64,000 bases of DNA, taken from the NCBI RefSeq assembly GCF_003096195.1, contig NZ_CP023004.1, positions 2,646,501 to 2,710,500 of the forward strand, read 5' to 3'. This document shows positions 47,801 through 57,011 of this stretch, one piece after another (the first letter of the stretch is position 1; the number at the start of each line of letters is the position of its first letter). The notes below the pieces were generated by a model that did no database searches, was not told the DNA's origin, and saw only the letters and a program-made list of their open reading frames with translations. The position numbers and the translations under genes are program-made. Source of the stretch: Ereboglobus luteus. GTDB taxonomy: Bacteria; Verrucomicrobiota; Verrucomicrobiia; Opitutales; Opitutaceae.

Positions 47801-50800
47801 CCTCGGGCCTGAGCATCAACGCGTCGACCGGCGTCATCAGCGGCACGCCCGCGGAATACGGTTCCTTCGACGCCATCGTCACCGCGAGCAACGCCAATGG
47901 CGCGGGCGCGGACTTCACGCTCACGCTGACCATTGAGCCCGAACCGGCTGCCGCGCCTGTTGCCGCCGAGGCCACCGCGCGCACCGCCGAAGGTTTCACC
48001 GCCAACTGGACCGCCGTGCCCGGCGCGACCAGTTACCAGCTCGACATCGCCACCGACTCCGGTTTCACCACCATGGTCGCCGGTTACGAGGAACTCAATG
48101 TCGGCGATGTCACCAGCTACGCCGTCACCGGCCTCGATGCCGCCACCACTTATTATTACCGCGTCAGTGCCGTGACTGAATCCGTCGTCGGCAACGCCTC
48201 AGCGACCATTACCGTTGTCACAGCCGGCGAAGGCGGCGGCTACCTCGTCAACGACAGCTTCACCGATGCCGACCGCATCGGCGGCACCGACGGTTCCAGC
48301 ACGCACAAGACAAACGGACCCTTTGTCGCCACTCCCTCAAGCGCGAACACCCAATGGGTGGCGAACCAAGTCAGCACGCTTGTCGCTACGGGCACGGGCT
48401 TGGTTTGGGGTTACACCGGCACGAGCAGCGCAACAGCGCTCGGCTATTTCCCCGATGTCACCGTGCAATCCGGCGTGCCCATGACCATCGCGCTCACATT
48501 CACCACGGGCACGACGGGCGGCACCGTGAACAACATCCCCAACAACCTGCGCATCGGCCTGATCAACGACACCGCCAGCGGCAGGGCCAACAACGACGGC
48601 ATCTCGTCCACCGACGCCCGCTTCGAAGGCGACACCGGCTACGCCGTGTTTTCCGCCTCGTCCGTGGTCGGCGGGGGAAGCACCGCCGACATCGGGCTGA
48701 AAACTTACAAACGCACCCCCACTGACGACAAGAAAACCGACCTCATCAACACGGACGTCAACTGGACGAGCCTCGGCGCGAGCACCGGCGCCACCGGAAA
48801 CCTCGGCGTGAACACGTCCTACACGCTCACGTTCACGCTGAATTACAACGGCAGCAAAATGACCATCAACACAAAGCTCGCGGGCGGCGACCTGGCGGGG
48901 TTTGACTACACGGTCGAGGATGAAACAAGTCCTGTTTTGACCTTCAACACGATCGCGTTCCGCCTTGGCAAGGGCGTCGGCCAGTTCAGCGAAATCAACT
49001 TCACCAACCTCAAGATTTGGGAGGGCGCCGAACCCGCCTCCGGTCCCGCCGCGCCCACGCTCGCCGAGCCGAACAGCATCACGGCGGAAGGCTTCACCGC
49101 CAACTGGAACACCGCCGCGGGAGCCACCGGCTATTATCTCGACGTCTCCACCGACCCGGACTTCGGCAGCTTCGTTTCCGGCTATGAAAACCTCTACGTC
49201 GGCAACAACCTCAGCCACGCCATCACCGGCCTCACGGCGGGCGTCACCTACTATTATCGCGTGCGCGCCGCCAACGCCGACGGCACCAGCGCGAGCACCG
49301 GCGCCAGCACGGCCGTGGTCACCACGGGCGGCGGTGGCAACACCTATCTCGTCAACGACAGCTTCACCGATTACGACCGCATCGGCGGCTTCGACGGTTC
49401 CGCGACCGCCCCCGACGCGCCCTTGGTCGGCACGCCCACCGCAACCAACACACAATGGGTTGCCAGCAGCACCAACACCCTCGTCGCCACCGGCACCGGC
49501 ATGGTTTGGAATTACGCGGGCACCGGAAATTCCATGACCATCGGTTACTTCCCCGAAGTGACCGTGGCCAACAGCGGCACAGTCACCGTGCAGCTAAAGT
49601 TTACCACCGGCGTCGTCGGCACCGGCACGAACAACCTTCGCATCGCTCTCATCAACGACACGCCCAACGGCCGCTTTGAAACCGACGGCGTCTCGTCGGC
49701 CAGCGACTATTACAAGGGCGACACCGGCTACGCCATCATGTCCGCCGCCAGCAACATCGGCAACGCCACCGCCAACCTCGTCCTGCGCACCTACAAGCAC
49801 ATCAACCTCGAAACGACCGACTTGCTCGGCACCGCCGGAAACTGGGGCACGGCCACGGGCACCACTTCGCAGATCGGAAACAGCTCCGGCTCCACCGGCT
49901 ATTTCCAGGGCGAAACAGACTACACCCTCACGCTCACCCTCGCGAAAAACACATCCGGCACCGAGATGACTATCGGCACCAAGCTCGAGGGCGGAAACTT
50001 CACCGGACTCGAATACAGTGTCGTTGACAGGGACACCACCGTTGCGATTCCCGGCAGTTTCAACGCACTCGCGTTCCGCCTCGGCGGCAGCACAACCCAG
50101 TTTGATCATCTCAAATTCACCAGCCTCAAGGTATGGGAGGGCGACGAGCCCGCGCCGGTTGCCGCCGCGCCCGTGATCACCTGCCCCGCCACCGCTTCCG
50201 CCACGCAAGGCGCCGCGTTCACTTACAACATCACCGCGATCAATTCGCCCACCAGCTACGCGCTCGCCAGCGGCGCGCTCCCGGCCGGAGTCACGCTCAA
50301 CACCAGCACCGGTGTCATCAGCGGCACGCCCACGGAAAGTGGCACCTTCAACGTCACGCTCACCGCAACCAACGATATCGGCGCCAGCGCGCCGCACTCG
50401 CTTGCGATCACCGTGGCGACCGCGATCACCGAGCCGCCCGTCATCAACAGCGAGACAACCGCCACCGCCGTCATCGGCGCCGCGTTTACTTACACGATCA
50501 CGGCGACCAACGAGCCTTCGAGTTTCGCCGCCACGGGGCTGCCCGCCAGCGGCAACCTCCAGCTCGACACCGCCACCGGCGTCATCAGCGGCACGGCCGC
50601 CGTCGGCGATCTCGGCACGCATACCGTCGTGCTCACCGCCACCAATGCCATCGGCGCGAGCGCGCCCGTCACACTCACGCTCACCGTGGAGCTGCCGCCC
50701 GCGCTTTCCGCCCCGGTCGCATTGCCCGCCACCGGCGAAACAACGACCGGCTTCATCGCCCGCTGGGAGGCTGTCACGGGGGCGGACAGCTACCGCCTCG

Positions 50801-53800
50801 ATGTCGCGACCGACGCCGGGTTCACCAGTCTTGTTTCCGGTTACGGCGATTTGAACATTGGCACGATGACCGGCCGCATGGTCACGGGACTCTCCGCCGA
50901 CACCGATTATTATTATCGGGTTCGCGCCGTGAACGAAGCCGGCCCCTCCGCCTCCTCCAACACCGGCGCCGCCCGCACCGCCAGCTCCGAGGTCGTGCTT
51001 GTTGACGATTCCTTCAACGACACTGATCGCATCGGCGGCTTCGACGGCACCAGCACCAGCAGCAGCTCGCCCGCAATCAACACGCCCACCTCCGCCAATA
51101 CCCAGTGGGTTATCGGCAACGCCGGCCAGCTCATCGCCACCACCGGCGGCATGAACTGGAACTTCCTCGTCACAAACGCCGTTTCCGCACTCGGCTATTT
51201 CCCGACCGTCAATGTTGCCAACGGCACCACCGTCACGCTCCGGCTCAAGTTCACCACCGGCACGCTCGGCGGCGCGACCAGCGGCAACAACTTCCGCATC
51301 GTCATGATCGACAGCTCGCCCAACGGCTATCGCCAAACCGACGGCGCGGGTTCCACCGCCGATCCGTTTATCGGTGACAAGGGTTACGCGTTCTTCATGC
51401 CCTCGCCCGTCGCCGGGGCCAGCACCATGCCCGTGACTTTGCAGTCCTTCAAGCGCACCGCCCTCACGAGCGACAACCTCTTCGGCTCGGACGCCAGCTG
51501 GACGCGCTCCAACTCGGTGACGCAGGCAGACGGTCATCGTTTCGCCTCCAACACCGCCTACACGCTCACCATCACGCTCACGCGCAGCAGCGCCACCAGC
51601 ATCACCACCAACGCGGTCATCACGGGCGGCAACTTCGACAACCTCATCTGCGAAATCGCCGACGCCGACACGCCTGTCACCAAGTTCGACACGCTCGGCC
51701 TGCGCTTCGGCGCCGGCATCAACCAGTTCAACCAGATCACGCTCAACAGCCTGAGGATCACCACCACCGGCAGCTCCGAGGTCACCGAGCCGCCCGTCAT
51801 CACGAGCGCGCTCACCGCCTCCGCCACGCGCGGCGCGGCCTTCAGCTACACCATCGTCGCCGACAACGTTCCGACCAGCTTCACCGCCGAGGGGTTGCCG
51901 TCCGGCCTCGAACTTGAAACCAGCACCGGCGTCATCTCCGGCACGCCCACCGCCACCGGCTCCTACGCCGTCACCATCGGCGCGCACAACGCCATCGGTT
52001 CCGACACTCGGGAACTCATCATCACGGTTACCGCCGGCGGAAGCGATATCACCACGATCGTTCCTCCCTCGGGCGGGCTCACCAGCCCCGCGTCAACGGT
52101 GTTTGACGCGGCGGGCAACGCCTACATTGCCGACATTGCCGCGGGCGCGATCATGAAAGTCGCGGGCGACGGCACCGTCACCACCTTCGCCACCATCCCG
52201 CAGCTCGCTGTCGTCGCCGCCGACTCATCCGGCAACCTCTACGCCGCGGGCAATGACGGTAATGTGACAAAAATCCTCGCCGACGGCACCGTTGTCAGCC
52301 CCGCGCTCGCCACCGGAGTCACCACGCCGGGCGGCATCGCGGTTGATTCCGATGGCAATGTCTATGTGAGCAAAACCGCCTCCAACACCATCGTGAAAAT
52401 CACCCCCGCCGGCGCGGTCAGCACGCTCGCCGGTTCGGGTTCCGCGGGCTCTGCCGACGCCACCGGCGACGCAGCCAGCTTTAACGGTCCCACCGGCCTC
52501 GCGCTCAATGGCAACACCGGCACGCTTTACGTCGCCGACACTGTCAATTGCACCATCCGCGCAATCGACCTCGCCACCGGCACGGTCACCACCGTGGCGG
52601 GGCGGGCGGGCGTCGCCGGGGACATTGGCAGCGAAGGCTCCGACGGAAAGGCGACCGATGGCACGCTCGACACGCCAGAGGCGATCACCATCGACGCCGC
52701 CGGCCTCCTCTACATCGCCGACACGGGCAACAATTTGATCCGCGGTTTCGATCCCGTTTCCGGCGCGCTCACCACGCTCGCGGGCGACTCTGGCTCGATC
52801 ACGCTCGTCGCGCCCGCCGGCCTCGCATTCAACCCCGTCAGCGGCCTCCTCAACGTCGCCGACACGGGCAACGGAGCCTTGCGCGCGGTCACCATCAAAC
52901 CCGTTATCGCCGCGCAGATTGTTGATCGCATCGCGAAGCTCGGCACAACCGTCACGCTCGACGGCACCGCATGGGCCTCGCCCGCCGCCTCCTATCAGTG
53001 GTCGGTGCACGGCACGGCTCTTGCGGGAAGCGAAGCCACCATCACGATCAATGTGAAGAGCGTCACCGACTCGGGCGTTTATACGATTGCCGCCTCCAAC
53101 ACGGCCGGCGAAAGCACCGCCGGCATGCGCCTCACCGTCACGGGCAACGACTCGACCCAAGGTCCCAACGACAACTCCCCGAACATGAACGACAGCGGCG
53201 GCGGAGGCGGCGCGCCCAGCCTTTGGATACTCGGCGCGATGGCCCTGCTCGCACTCGTCCGGAAATTCTCCGCGCGCCGCATGCCGGCCAAACTGCTCCC
53301 GCTGTTGGTGTTCCTTTCGTTCCTCGCCATTCACACTTCACCCTTCGCGATTGCGCAGCAGGCGACGCCCTCCGCCGAGCTGCCTCCCGACGATGAAATC
53401 ATCACAATGTCCGCGTTCGAGGTCACCGGCCAGAGCATCAAGGGTTACACCGCCTCCGAGTCCGTCACGGGCACCCGCGTCGCCAGCCTGTTGCGCGATT
53501 TGCCGTTCAACGTCAACGTCGTCACCGACGAGTTTATCGCCGATTTCAACGCTTTCGATCTCGCCGACCAGCTCTCGAACGTCAGCTCCTTTTCACCGTC
53601 CGAAAATATCGGGCAGTTTCAGTTGCGCGGCTTCGAGGCTTCCACGCAGCTTGTTGACGGCTTCCGCCGCGTCGGGCTGACGGGAGTCACGGTTACTGAT
53701 CGCGTTGAAGTCATCAAGGGCCCCGCCGCCTCCATCTACGGCGCGATTCAACCCGGCGGCGCGGTCAACACCCTGCGCAAAAAGCCAGCCGCCAAGCCCA

Positions 53801-55854
53801 AATACGGCCTCACCCTTGGCGTTGGCACCCACGACCAGGCGCGCGCTTCCTTTTACGCGACGGGACCGGTCGGGAACAGCAAGAAACTCTTCTACCGACT
53901 CGACACCGAATACCGCCGCACCGAGCGCCAGCAGGAGTTCACCAGAACGCGCAACGGCTACGCCGCCCTGCAGCTCGCCTACAAGCCGACCTCGCGCACC
54001 ACGCTGTCGGTGTTCATCGACCACGCCGACCGCCACGATCATCCCGTCTCCCAGCTGGCGACCTCCGCGGCGCGTGTTGACATAGGCAATCTTCCCTCGT
54101 GGTTCCCCTACGACACCAGCGACCTTCGCCGCACTTGGGCGAAATATTTCACGCAATACTTTGCCCAGGATTTTGATTATTACGACATGAACTTCTACGG
54201 CCCCACCGCCGCGAAATACAGCCGCCTCACCTCGGGCAGCGTCACGCTCGACCACAAGGTGAACTCGCTTTGGAGCATCCGCGCCTCCTTCAACATGTCC
54301 ACCAACCTCTCGCACACGGAGAACGCCAACATCGGCTACTATCCCTTCGGCTACGGCGTCATCAACGCGGCCACGACCGAGCCGCCCACCGCCGAGGTCA
54401 GGATCACGCCCAAGCACGCCGAAACCACCAACAAGGCCACCGGTTTCCAACTCGACAACCTCTTCCGTTTCGACACCGGCCCGATCAAGCACCAGCTCCT
54501 CGTCACCGGCGATTACTACCGCAATTCCTCGCGGGAGTTTTCGGCCACATGGTCCAACGCCTTTTTCTACGATCCGGCCGATCCGTATAATCTCGCGGGC
54601 AATCCCAGCTACGCCAGTTGGGATTACGCCACTTGGGACGATGATCGGTCGCCCTACAACCGGGTTGGCGACAACTCCAAGGTCATCAACCGCAACTACG
54701 GCCTCTTCGTGAGCGAGCGCGCCACCATGTTCAAGGGCCGCCTCATCGCCATGGCCGGGGTGCGCTACGACTACGTTGACTGCACCGCCACGCACATGCC
54801 CACGGACGACAACTACACGACCAAGGTCGTCGATTATTCGCCCGACTCGTGGACCTACCAGCTCGGCCTCACCGCCGTGATCAATCGCAACATCACCGCC
54901 TACGTCAACGCCAGCTCCGCCTTCGACCCGCAGCCGCAGCTCGACGAATACGACAACCCGCTGCCCAACAAGGAAAGCGACGGCTACGAGTTCGGCTTTA
55001 AGTTCACGCTCTTTTCCGAGGCGCTCAACATCACCCTCAACCGCTTCTACATCCGCCAGGAAAACCTCACCTACTCGGTCAACGATCCCGAGACCGGGCA
55101 AAAGGAGACAATCGTCACCGGCGAGCAAAAGGCCAAGGGTTACGAAATCGACTTCAACTGGCAGCTCACCCGCTCGCTCAACATCATCGGCGGCTATGGT
55201 TATGTGGACGCCGAGATCACCGACGCCGGAAAACTCAACTGGCTGAACAACACCACCCCGCGCCGCGTGCCCAAGCACAACCTCGGCATCTCCGTTCGCT
55301 ACGAATTTGTCAGCGGCCCGCTCAAGGGGCTCTTCGCCACCGGCGGCGCGACTTATTACAGCAAGTCACTCGTCAACGCCGGTTCCGGCTATAACATCAC
55401 GCCCTACAAGGGCACCGAGGATTTCAACCGCATGAGCCAGGAGTTAATCTACAACGTCCGCTTCCCCAACGGCGGCCTGCCTTATCCCTACCTTCCGGAA
55501 AATGCGATTGTCTCGTATTTCACCCCCGCAAGCGGTTCGACTCCCGCCATGCTCTATTGGACTGACAACCAGGGTGCCACCACTGTCGATGAGTTGAAAA
55601 AATACTCCTACGCCTCGCCCTATCTCAACGGCGCCGTGTATGTGATCGACGGGCGCACGCAAATCTACAACCGCTCCTCGGTCGTCTGGAAAATGGGCGT
55701 CGGATACAAATTCAAGGCCCGGGGCTTCGGCAAAAAACTGAGCCACAAAATACAGGTCAACATGAACAATGTCTTTAACGAAAAAAGCACCATCGGCGGC
55801 GGCATTCCGATTCTCGAGCGCAACGTGATGGTGACCTATTCGGTGACATTCTAA
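44851..55854 (+). CDS. Giant multidomain pectate lyase fused in frame to a TonB-dependent receptor
   Basis: An open frame of 3667 residues. Signal peptide 1-30 (MHTTTTPTRIVRIATLAVAF); PL1 lyase about 35-500 (WIDHCTFTSAYDGITDM); Ig-like 507-594; FN3 595-690; module M1 698-945; putative-Ig 948-1030; FN3 1032-1128; M2 1130-1395; FN3 1397-1495; M3 1497-1765; two putative-Ig 1770-1950; FN3 1951-2047; M4 2048-2308; putative-Ig 2311-2398; NHL-type propeller 2399-2683; Ig-like 2684-2767; a Gly-rich, hydrophobic, basic sorting-type tail 2775-2810 (GGGGGAPSLWILGAMALLAL). The last 857 residues are a TonB-dependent receptor with its own signal-like start. I used the ATG at 44851, which fits the signal peptide. 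Probably two ancestral genes joined after loss of a stop codon or a missed frameshift. Confidence 0.8.
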   Translation: MHTTTTPTRIVRIATLAVAFAASFATLRAAPAPTIPSSAYNLTGFAATTTGGGVINDTDAAYRKVTTALEFITAIRDSNKTAGAVKVIEVMNDLNLGWNEIGSEAQNLDSNPARAHAAPKLHPTLITSGVTLLDIKTKGGGLTIFSANGATIKHCTFNIKNTSNIIIRNLKFDEMWEWDEATKGDYDSNDWDFITLGNGGDTTNIWIDHCTFTSAYDGITDMKAKASNVTYSWCRITGSDDAPGGFIRAQLDVLEASKSSHPMYNTLRTKAGFTIEEIAFITRGAKKGILMGANSLKAENANLTATFHHILMTNLWDRAIPRLRGGNVHIYNVILDDTEALAAKRLRDTRAAALDSAGLSALNKYKFNPPLNGAISTEDGAILLEKSIYTDCLWPLRNNQTDPSNAAYTGKILGLDVIYNFDSTTIRGNSTDDGNPLGPFQSAIKPFSWSFADNSQTLPYTIDNMDDPSVLPVILEAGAGAGVIEWADTDGKYNWLKTTYPAAPASDIAPVITLQPKSQSVIEGSSVTLSVSAIASPAPSYQWYKDSLPVAGGTTSTLTIASASAASVGAYYAVVTNGIAPDATSATATISLTSPPAAPVAAAATGITGEGFTANWALSANATGYSIDVSPDPTFANCWPGYENLAVGNVASHAITGLSPATTYYYRVRATVGSYSTADSNAIAAATAAVANIPAEVDDPMDDTDRLSAPSLTNTRWVVANSASYSQLAATTGGITWTLASANGTLAVGYFPKVTVPVGETLTATLEFTPGTAGATADGFRFAFLSSGSDGILSNDVTSGTNDVFKTHTGYALFSKSGNVGGGSTAALAVDAYRRNDSPGTPADLLSKSGDWTKQSSSSGASGNLVAGSTYKLVFQVLNNGSSLTVTESLTGPGLSNVSASFTDNAPAANYFDAIALRFAKGSNQFGSITLNSLKVTGGVVETAVDPLPAIYSAPTASGAQGAAFNYACVSTNGATSYSATGLPSGLSINASTGVISGTPAEYGSFDAIVTASNANGAGADFTLTLTIEPEPAAAPVAAEATARTAEGFTANWTAVPGATSYQLDIATDSGFTTMVAGYEELNVGDVTSYAVTGLDAATTYYYRVSAVTESVVGNASATITVVTAGEGGGYLVNDSFTDADRIGGTDGSSTHKTNGPFVATPSSANTQWVANQVSTLVATGTGLVWGYTGTSSATALGYFPDVTVQSGVPMTIALTFTTGTTGGTVNNIPNNLRIGLINDTASGRANNDGISSTDARFEGDTGYAVFSASSVVGGGSTADIGLKTYKRTPTDDKKTDLINTDVNWTSLGASTGATGNLGVNTSYTLTFTLNYNGSKMTINTKLAGGDLAGFDYTVEDETSPVLTFNTIAFRLGKGVGQFSEINFTNLKIWEGAEPASGPAAPTLAEPNSITAEGFTANWNTAAGATGYYLDVSTDPDFGSFVSGYENLYVGNNLSHAITGLTAGVTYYYRVRAANADGTSASTGASTAVVTTGGGGNTYLVNDSFTDYDRIGGFDGSATAPDAPLVGTPTATNTQWVASSTNTLVATGTGMVWNYAGTGNSMTIGYFPEVTVANSGTVTVQLKFTTGVVGTGTNNLRIALINDTPNGRFETDGVSSASDYYKGDTGYAIMSAASNIGNATANLVLRTYKHINLETTDLLGTAGNWGTATGTTSQIGNSSGSTGYFQGETDYTLTLTLAKNTSGTEMTIGTKLEGGNFTGLEYSVVDRDTTVAIPGSFNALAFRLGGSTTQFDHLKFTSLKVWEGDEPAPVAAAPVITCPATASATQGAAFTYNITAINSPTSYALASGALPAGVTLNTSTGVISGTPTESGTFNVTLTATNDIGASAPHSLAITVATAITEPPVINSETTATAVIGAAFTYTITATNEPSSFAATGLPASGNLQLDTATGVISGTAAVGDLGTHTVVLTATNAIGASAPVTLTLTVELPPALSAPVALPATGETTTGFIARWEAVTGADSYRLDVATDAGFTSLVSGYGDLNIGTMTGRMVTGLSADTDYYYRVRAVNEAGPSASSNTGAARTASSEVVLVDDSFNDTDRIGGFDGTSTSSSSPAINTPTSANTQWVIGNAGQLIATTGGMNWNFLVTNAVSALGYFPTVNVANGTTVTLRLKFTTGTLGGATSGNNFRIVMIDSSPNGYRQTDGAGSTADPFIGDKGYAFFMPSPVAGASTMPVTLQSFKRTALTSDNLFGSDASWTRSNSVTQADGHRFASNTAYTLTITLTRSSATSITTNAVITGGNFDNLICEIADADTPVTKFDTLGLRFGAGINQFNQITLNSLRITTTGSSEVTEPPVITSALTASATRGAAFSYTIVADNVPTSFTAEGLPSGLELETSTGVISGTPTATGSYAVTIGAHNAIGSDTRELIITVTAGGSDITTIVPPSGGLTSPASTVFDAAGNAYIADIAAGAIMKVAGDGTVTTFATIPQLAVVAADSSGNLYAAGNDGNVTKILADGTVVSPALATGVTTPGGIAVDSDGNVYVSKTASNTIVKITPAGAVSTLAGSGSAGSADATGDAASFNGPTGLALNGNTGTLYVADTVNCTIRAIDLATGTVTTVAGRAGVAGDIGSEGSDGKATDGTLDTPEAITIDAAGLLYIADTGNNLIRGFDPVSGALTTLAGDSGSITLVAPAGLAFNPVSGLLNVADTGNGALRAVTIKPVIAAQIVDRIAKLGTTVTLDGTAWASPAASYQWSVHGTALAGSEATITINVKSVTDSGVYTIAASNTAGESTAGMRLTVTGNDSTQGPNDNSPNMNDSGGGGGAPSLWILGAMALLALVRKFSARRMPAKLLPLLVFLSFLAIHTSPFAIAQQATPSAELPPDDEIITMSAFEVTGQSIKGYTASESVTGTRVASLLRDLPFNVNVVTDEFIADFNAFDLADQLSNVSSFSPSENIGQFQLRGFEASTQLVDGFRRVGLTGVTVTDRVEVIKGPAASIYGAIQPGGAVNTLRKKPAAKPKYGLTLGVGTHDQARASFYATGPVGNSKKLFYRLDTEYRRTERQQEFTRTRNGYAALQLAYKPTSRTTLSVFIDHADRHDHPVSQLATSAARVDIGNLPSWFPYDTSDLRRTWAKYFTQYFAQDFDYYDMNFYGPTAAKYSRLTSGSVTLDHKVNSLWSIRASFNMSTNLSHTENANIGYYPFGYGVINAATTEPPTAEVRITPKHAETTNKATGFQLDNLFRFDTGPIKHQLLVTGDYYRNSSREFSATWSNAFFYDPADPYNLAGNPSYASWDYATWDDDRSPYNRVGDNSKVINRNYGLFVSERATMFKGRLIAMAGVRYDYVDCTATHMPTDDNYTTKVVDYSPDSWTYQLGLTAVINRNITAYVNASSAFDPQPQLDEYDNPLPNKESDGYEFGFKFTLFSEALNITLNRFYIRQENLTYSVNDPETGQKETIVTGEQKAKGYEIDFNWQLTRSLNIIGGYGYVDAEITDAGKLNWLNNTTPRRVPKHNLGISVRYEFVSGPLKGLFATGGATYYSKSLVNAGSGYNITPYKGTEDFNRMSQELIYNVRFPNGGLPYPYLPENAIVSYFTPASGSTPAMLYWTDNQGATTVDELKKYSYASPYLNGAVYVIDGRTQIYNRSSVVWKMGVGYKFKARGFGKKLSHKIQVNMNNVFNEKSTIGGGIPILERNVMVTYSVTF
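46945..51780 (+). repeat. Four copies of an FN3 plus unknown-module repeat in the giant lyase
   Basis: A module of about 250-270 residues starts with VNDSFTDxDRIGGxDGS, then NTQWVA, TGTGLVW and GYFPxVTV, and ends before TxNSLKVT-like sequence. It occurs at about 46945-47690, 48241-49030, 49343-50150 and 50995-51775. Each follows an FN3 domain. The strand-rich content suggests a jelly-roll carbohydrate-binding module, but I do not know a name for it. Confidence 0.75.
53281..55854 (+). other. TonB-dependent receptor part of the giant frame (possible separate gene)
   Basis: From the ATG at 53281 the sequence MPAKLLPLLVFLSFLAIHTS followed by PFAIAQQ reads as a normal signal peptide. A plug domain follows (EIITMSAFEVTGQS, LRDLPFNVNVVTDEFI, RVEVIKGPAASIYGAIQPGG), then a 22-strand barrel ending in YSVTF with a terminal aromatic residue. 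The 857 residues match the size of Opitutaceae TonB-dependent receptors. It would import the oligosaccharides made by the lyases. No Shine-Dalgarno is seen before the ATG. No stop codon separates it from the lyase. Confidence 0.8.
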
Positions 55855-56558
55855 GGGCAAAAGAATTTGGTCAGGGATTGTTTAGCACGGGCGCGCATGC
55901 GCCCCGTGCGTGTTATCAGGCGGCTTTCGACGGACAATCATTCGGACAAATAAAAGCTCTCGAATCCCATTTTTATTCCGTGTGCCTTTGTCATGGAAAA
56001 AATTAAACGCGCCCCATTAGTTTTGCCCGGAAAAGTATTCTTAAACTATACCATATGCAAACTCGCTTTGGTCGTCAGCGGGTAGGGCGCGCTCGCCGAG
56101 CGCGCCGAGAATTACGAGAGGCAACCAAATGGCGGAACAAATGATTTCAGCCGTTTCCCAATACTTAAAAGAGCGGGGGCACCCGGACGTTTGTGCGGCT
56201 CCCGGGGAATGATTTTTAGTCCTGCAACACTGTGGAGTTGCGAAAAATCTGTGTATTTTTTACCGATTCACAGGCATGTTTTCGCAAGTGCTAAAAACGA
56301 AAAGCGTCCATTGTTTTCGATAATGAAATCAATTTTCCATAAAGCTTTTATGTTTTCTTAATTTGTTTTAAAACAGATAATTGCATAATTTAATTACAGA
56401 CCGAAAAAGCTCGATTTTCTGATTATGGTAAATGCGGAATATGGTTTTGCGCGGACATCCCGGCCTGTTTATTCGGTCCGCGTGCAAACGCATAGTAGCA
56501 TATAAAGTAAATAATAATGCTTGCATGTGAAAAAACATATTACTGTATTGGCGCCCGT
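55855..56558. other. Intergenic region between the receptor and the HTH gene
   Basis: No gene found. It starts with a hairpin (GCACGGGCGC with GCGCCCCGTGC, about 55886-55911) that may end the receptor mRNA. A REP-like element is at 56082-56106. From about 56270 to 56550 the DNA is very AT-rich, in contrast to the rest of the window, and is likely the promoter and leader of the next gene. Confidence 0.5.
56082..56106 (+). repeat. REP-like element with GTAG head
   Basis: GTAG (56082-56085) is followed by the palindrome GGCGCGCTC-gcc-GAGCGCGCC (56086-56106). The GTAG-hairpin layout is the same as in the elements at 34124 and 37291, but the palindrome sequence is different. Confidence 0.65.
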
Positions 56559-56948
56559 ATGGCTAACGACATCAAAAACGAAATTGCAGCAACAAAGGCA
56601 AAGCTGGCAGAACTTGAAAAGTTTCAGAAGATTCAGGGGAAACTTGCAGGCCTGCCCGCGGCTTATGGATTCAGTGACGTTGATTCCTTTATCAAGGCAC
56701 TCAAGCGCGCCGGCGGCTCCAAGAAACCCGGACGTCCCGCCAAGGGCGCGAAGGTTGCCAAGGCTCCCAAGGCCAAAAAAGGCAAGAAGGGCAAGCGCGC
56801 CCGCATCACGCCCGAGGTGAAGGATCAAGTGAAGGCCCTCGTTGCCGGCGGCAAGACTGGCGCCGAAATTGCCAAGAGCCTTGGTATCTCGCTCCCGAGC
56901 GTTCAGAATATCAAGAAGGAATTCGGCCTCGTCAAAAAGCGCCGCTAA
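56559..56948 (+). CDS. Coiled-coil / AT-hook / helix-turn-helix nucleoid-type protein
   Basis: The 129-residue basic protein has three parts. Residues 1-37 form a coiled-coil-like helix (NEIAATKAKLAELEKFQKIQ). Residues 55-63 hold an AT-hook-like motif (KKPGRPAKG) followed by a Lys/Ala-rich stretch to residue 80. Residues 81-127 look like a resolvase-type helix-turn-helix (TPEVKDQVKALVAGGKTGAE, IAKSLGISLPSVQNIKKEFG). The plan is like H-NS/MvaT xenogeneic silencers (oligomerisation helix plus AT-hook-like DNA binding) but with an added HTH. I prefer the ATG at 56559 over 56517. A strong terminator follows. Confidence 0.75.
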   Translation: MANDIKNEIAATKAKLAELEKFQKIQGKLAGLPAAYGFSDVDSFIKALKRAGGSKKPGRPAKGAKVAKAPKAKKGKKGKRARITPEVKDQVKALVAGGKTGAEIAKSLGISLPSVQNIKKEFGLVKKRR

Positions 56949-56981
56949 TATCCTGGTATCTTGTTGCTATAAACAATCACA

Positions 56982-57011
56982 AAGCCCCCGGTTCCGCCGG
57001 GGGCTTTTTTT
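56982..57011 (+). terminator. Rho-independent terminator after the HTH gene
   Basis: AAAGCCCC and GGGGCTTT pair around a short inner stem (GG/CC) and a TTCCG loop, followed by a T-run. Confidence 0.9.

Noticed and set aside
49594-51987. A 797-codon frame antisense to the giant lyase
   Set aside because: Its Gly/Ala/Asp-rich sequence is the mirror of the Thr/Ala/Gly-rich plus-strand protein.
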